A stretch of DNA of 64,000 bases, from contig NZ_PJCA01000039.1 of the NCBI RefSeq assembly GCF_002836355.1, positions 1 through 64,000 of the forward strand, written 5' to 3'. This DNA comes from Moritella sp. Urea-trap-13 (GTDB lineage: Bacteria > Pseudomonadota > Gammaproteobacteria > Enterobacterales > Moritellaceae). The notes beneath the pieces are model-generated. The model saw nothing but the letters and a program-made list of their open reading frames with translations, had not been told where the DNA came from and ran no database searches. A program made the translations under genes and the position numbers. Shown here piece after piece: positions 62,777 to 64,000 of this stretch (within the stretch, counting starts at the first letter, position 1; the number at the start of each line of letters is the position of its first letter).

Positions 62777-63589
62777 TTACACCACAGTAACACGGTGCAA
62801 TTTACGTGGACTATCGGCATAATCAATCACCGCATAATGTTGAGTACTGCGATTATCCCAAATAGCTAATGAATTGGCCTGCCACTTAAAGCGCACTTGA
62901 TATTCAGGTTGTCTGGCCATGGCAAACAGCTTTGCGAGTAAAGCATTACTGTCCTCACGATCCATACCAATAATATAACGGGTGAATTGTTCATTAATGA
63001 ATAAGATCTCTTCCCCGGTTTCAGGATGGCGCGTGATAACAGGATGCGATACCGGTGGATTTTTTGCTGATACCGCAATGACATCTTTCTGCCAATCTTC
63101 AGTGATCTCGCTGCTTTCAATGCCGTCAAAAGCAAACAATGCATGCATAGCGGATAATTCACGTAACAGTATTTTATCTTGTTCTGCTAGTGCGTTAAAT
63201 ACTGCGGTCATCGAACACCACAAGGTATCACCGCCGCAAATCGGCACATGTTGGGCATGCAATACCGAGGCGATTGAAGGTTGCTGACGCCAGGTTAAAT
63301 CCGTATGCCAAAAACTTTCTAATGGCGGCTTACCCTTGACCGTTTCAATAATACTGACTTGCGGAGCGTGCTCGACATGCGGGAAAAAAGGATGTGTCGG
63401 CTCCAATGTTCCAAAACGCGCAGCAATTACTAAATGTTGCTGCGGTGAAAATTTTTGGTCACGAAAAAAAATCACCTGGTGGGTAAACCACGCTTTATAA
63501 ACCGCCGCAAATGTAGCATCATCACAATTAACAAGATCGACATCGTGGATCAAGGCGCCAATATGAGGCGTAAGCAACTCAATGTGCAT
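62777..63589 (-). CDS. TauD/TfdA-family 2-oxoglutarate-dependent dioxygenase
   Basis: A 270-residue Fe(II)/2-oxoglutarate dioxygenase. The iron ligands are His95 and Asp97 (FWHTDLTW) and His251 (RSTQHYAVIDY), with Arg266 (HRVTV) for the oxoglutarate carboxylate. In E. coli TauD releases sulfite from taurine, but no tauABC genes are here and the family has many substrates, so sulfonate use is only possible. Directly downstream, on the same strand, of the partial gene at the window edge (five bases between stop and start). Confidence 0.88.
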   Translation of the reverse strand: MHIELLTPHIGALIHDVDLVNCDDATFAAVYKAWFTHQVIFFRDQKFSPQQHLVIAARFGTLEPTHPFFPHVEHAPQVSIIETVKGKPPLESFWHTDLTWRQQPSIASVLHAQHVPICGGDTLWCSMTAVFNALAEQDKILLRELSAMHALFAFDGIESSEITEDWQKDVIAVSAKNPPVSHPVITRHPETGEEILFINEQFTRYIIGMDREDSNALLAKLFAMARQPEYQVRFKWQANSLAIWDNRSTQHYAVIDYADSPRKLHRVTVV

Positions 63590-63594
63590 GCTGA

Positions 63595-64000
63595 TTACTC
63601 TGCAATATATGACGTCAGTGTTTCAACATCCGCATCCGTCGCAATACGATTTAAGTCAGTAATAATTTTATCTTCAACTAAACCATCGGTTAAGCCATCG
63701 GTCTCAATCAGTGCACCCTTCACTTTTTCTGTTAGGCTAATAATAAGCTCAGCCTGTTCGTTATTAATGACTTTTTGTTGGTTTAATTTATGACGTAGAG
63801 CATTATCAAAATACGTAATTTGTTCGATATAAGTGAAGCTCGAAATATCTTTTGCAAATAATTTAAATGCCACTGTCGCAATAGCATCACGATAACGTAA
63901 GGCAATTTTTTCACTTTCCGAACGATCGACACTGTTGATCCAATTTACTTCCGTGGTCACGTTATTAGCACGGCGTAAATCATCTTCAACTTTGGCGATA
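63595..64000 (-). CDS. 3' part of an unknown protein, cut by the window edge
   Basis: The open frame runs to the right edge of the window with no stop, and there is no ATG; only a GTG at 63960. The upstream in-frame codons (IAKVEDDLRRANN) continue the same helical character, so the gene starts outside the window. The visible 130 residues are charged and helical, ending TDADVETLTSYIAE. No family is recognised. It lies five bases before the TauD-like gene and is probably its operon partner. Confidence 0.6.
   Translation of the reverse strand, partial: IAKVEDDLRRANNVTTEVNWINSVDRSESEKIALRYRDAIATVAFKLFAKDISSFTYIEQITYFDNALRHKLNQQKVINNEQAELIISLTEKVKGALIETDGLTDGLVEDKIITDLNRIATDADVETLTSYIAE

Noticed and set aside
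1-64000. tRNA, rRNA, IS elements, CRISPR arrays
   Set aside because: No cloverleaf with CCA-adjacent acceptor, no rRNA-like stretch, no transposase-like frame with terminal repeats, and no regularly spaced repeat array was found by reading.

Overview
The window looks like chromosome from a psychrophilic or marine gammaproteobacterium, most likely Moritella or a close relative (Psychromonas, Shewanella and Vibrio are alternatives). The reasons are the enterobacterial/vibrio-like gene orders (bamD-rluD-pgeF-clpB, rsd next to hemE, fkpA-slyX-slyD-yheV-yheS, yheU-prkB), a Vibrio-type TonB2 cluster, an AT-rich composition, and a fatty-acid desaturase paired with its own ferredoxin reductase. Genus assignment is inference. 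I see no rRNA, tRNA, IS element, prophage or CRISPR array.

Layout. 1-6.6 kb: the 5' end of an unknown gene, a chemoreceptor, a DUF924 protein, an HlyD-type adaptor with a small membrane partner, and a soluble GAF histidine kinase with a NarL-type regulator. 6.8-13.6 kb: a complete leftward Bat operon (MoxR, DUF58, DUF4381, BatA, BatB-BatC fusion, BatD). 13.9-15.7 kb: an AGCS amino-acid/Na+ symporter behind a tandem glycine riboswitch. 15.9-22.4 kb: clpB, pgeF, rluD, bamD and hemE; clpB has a near-consensus heat-shock promoter lying in the end of pgeF. 22.9-28.0 kb: rsd, fkpA, slyX, slyD, yheV and yheS. 28.0-34.2 kb: an NTF2-like protein, an acetyltransferase and a six-gene TonB2 cluster (DUF3450, TtpC, ExbB2, ExbD2, TonB2, TPR). 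34.3-39.7 kb: yheU, prkB, lysO, a siroheme-synthase-like gene, a SieB-like membrane protein, ribA and mgsA.

39.9-44.5 kb: proline catabolism, with PutA plus a separately encoded, catalytically broken aldehyde-dehydrogenase-like domain, then a YbaN-like gene. 44.7-52.3 kb: a probable beta-alanine/omega-amino-acid module with a TRAP transporter, a LysR regulator, a malonate/methylmalonate semialdehyde dehydrogenase and an omega-amino acid:pyruvate aminotransferase. 52.6-54.0 kb: a YadS/YicG-type channel protein and a stand-alone Cache sensor.

54.2-59.6 kb is the most interesting block. It is a rightward operon of a binding protein, an alkaline-phosphatase-superfamily hydrolase, two permeases, an ATPase and a HAD phosphatase. 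Upstream lies an array of four 7-mers at 11-bp spacing that reads as two tandem Pho boxes. It is probably a phosphate-starvation system that imports an organophosphorus compound and releases its phosphate inside the cell; the substrate cannot be named. 59.7-64 kb: the desaturase/reductase operon, an SMR efflux protein, a TauD-like dioxygenase and the 3' part of an unknown gene cut by the window edge.
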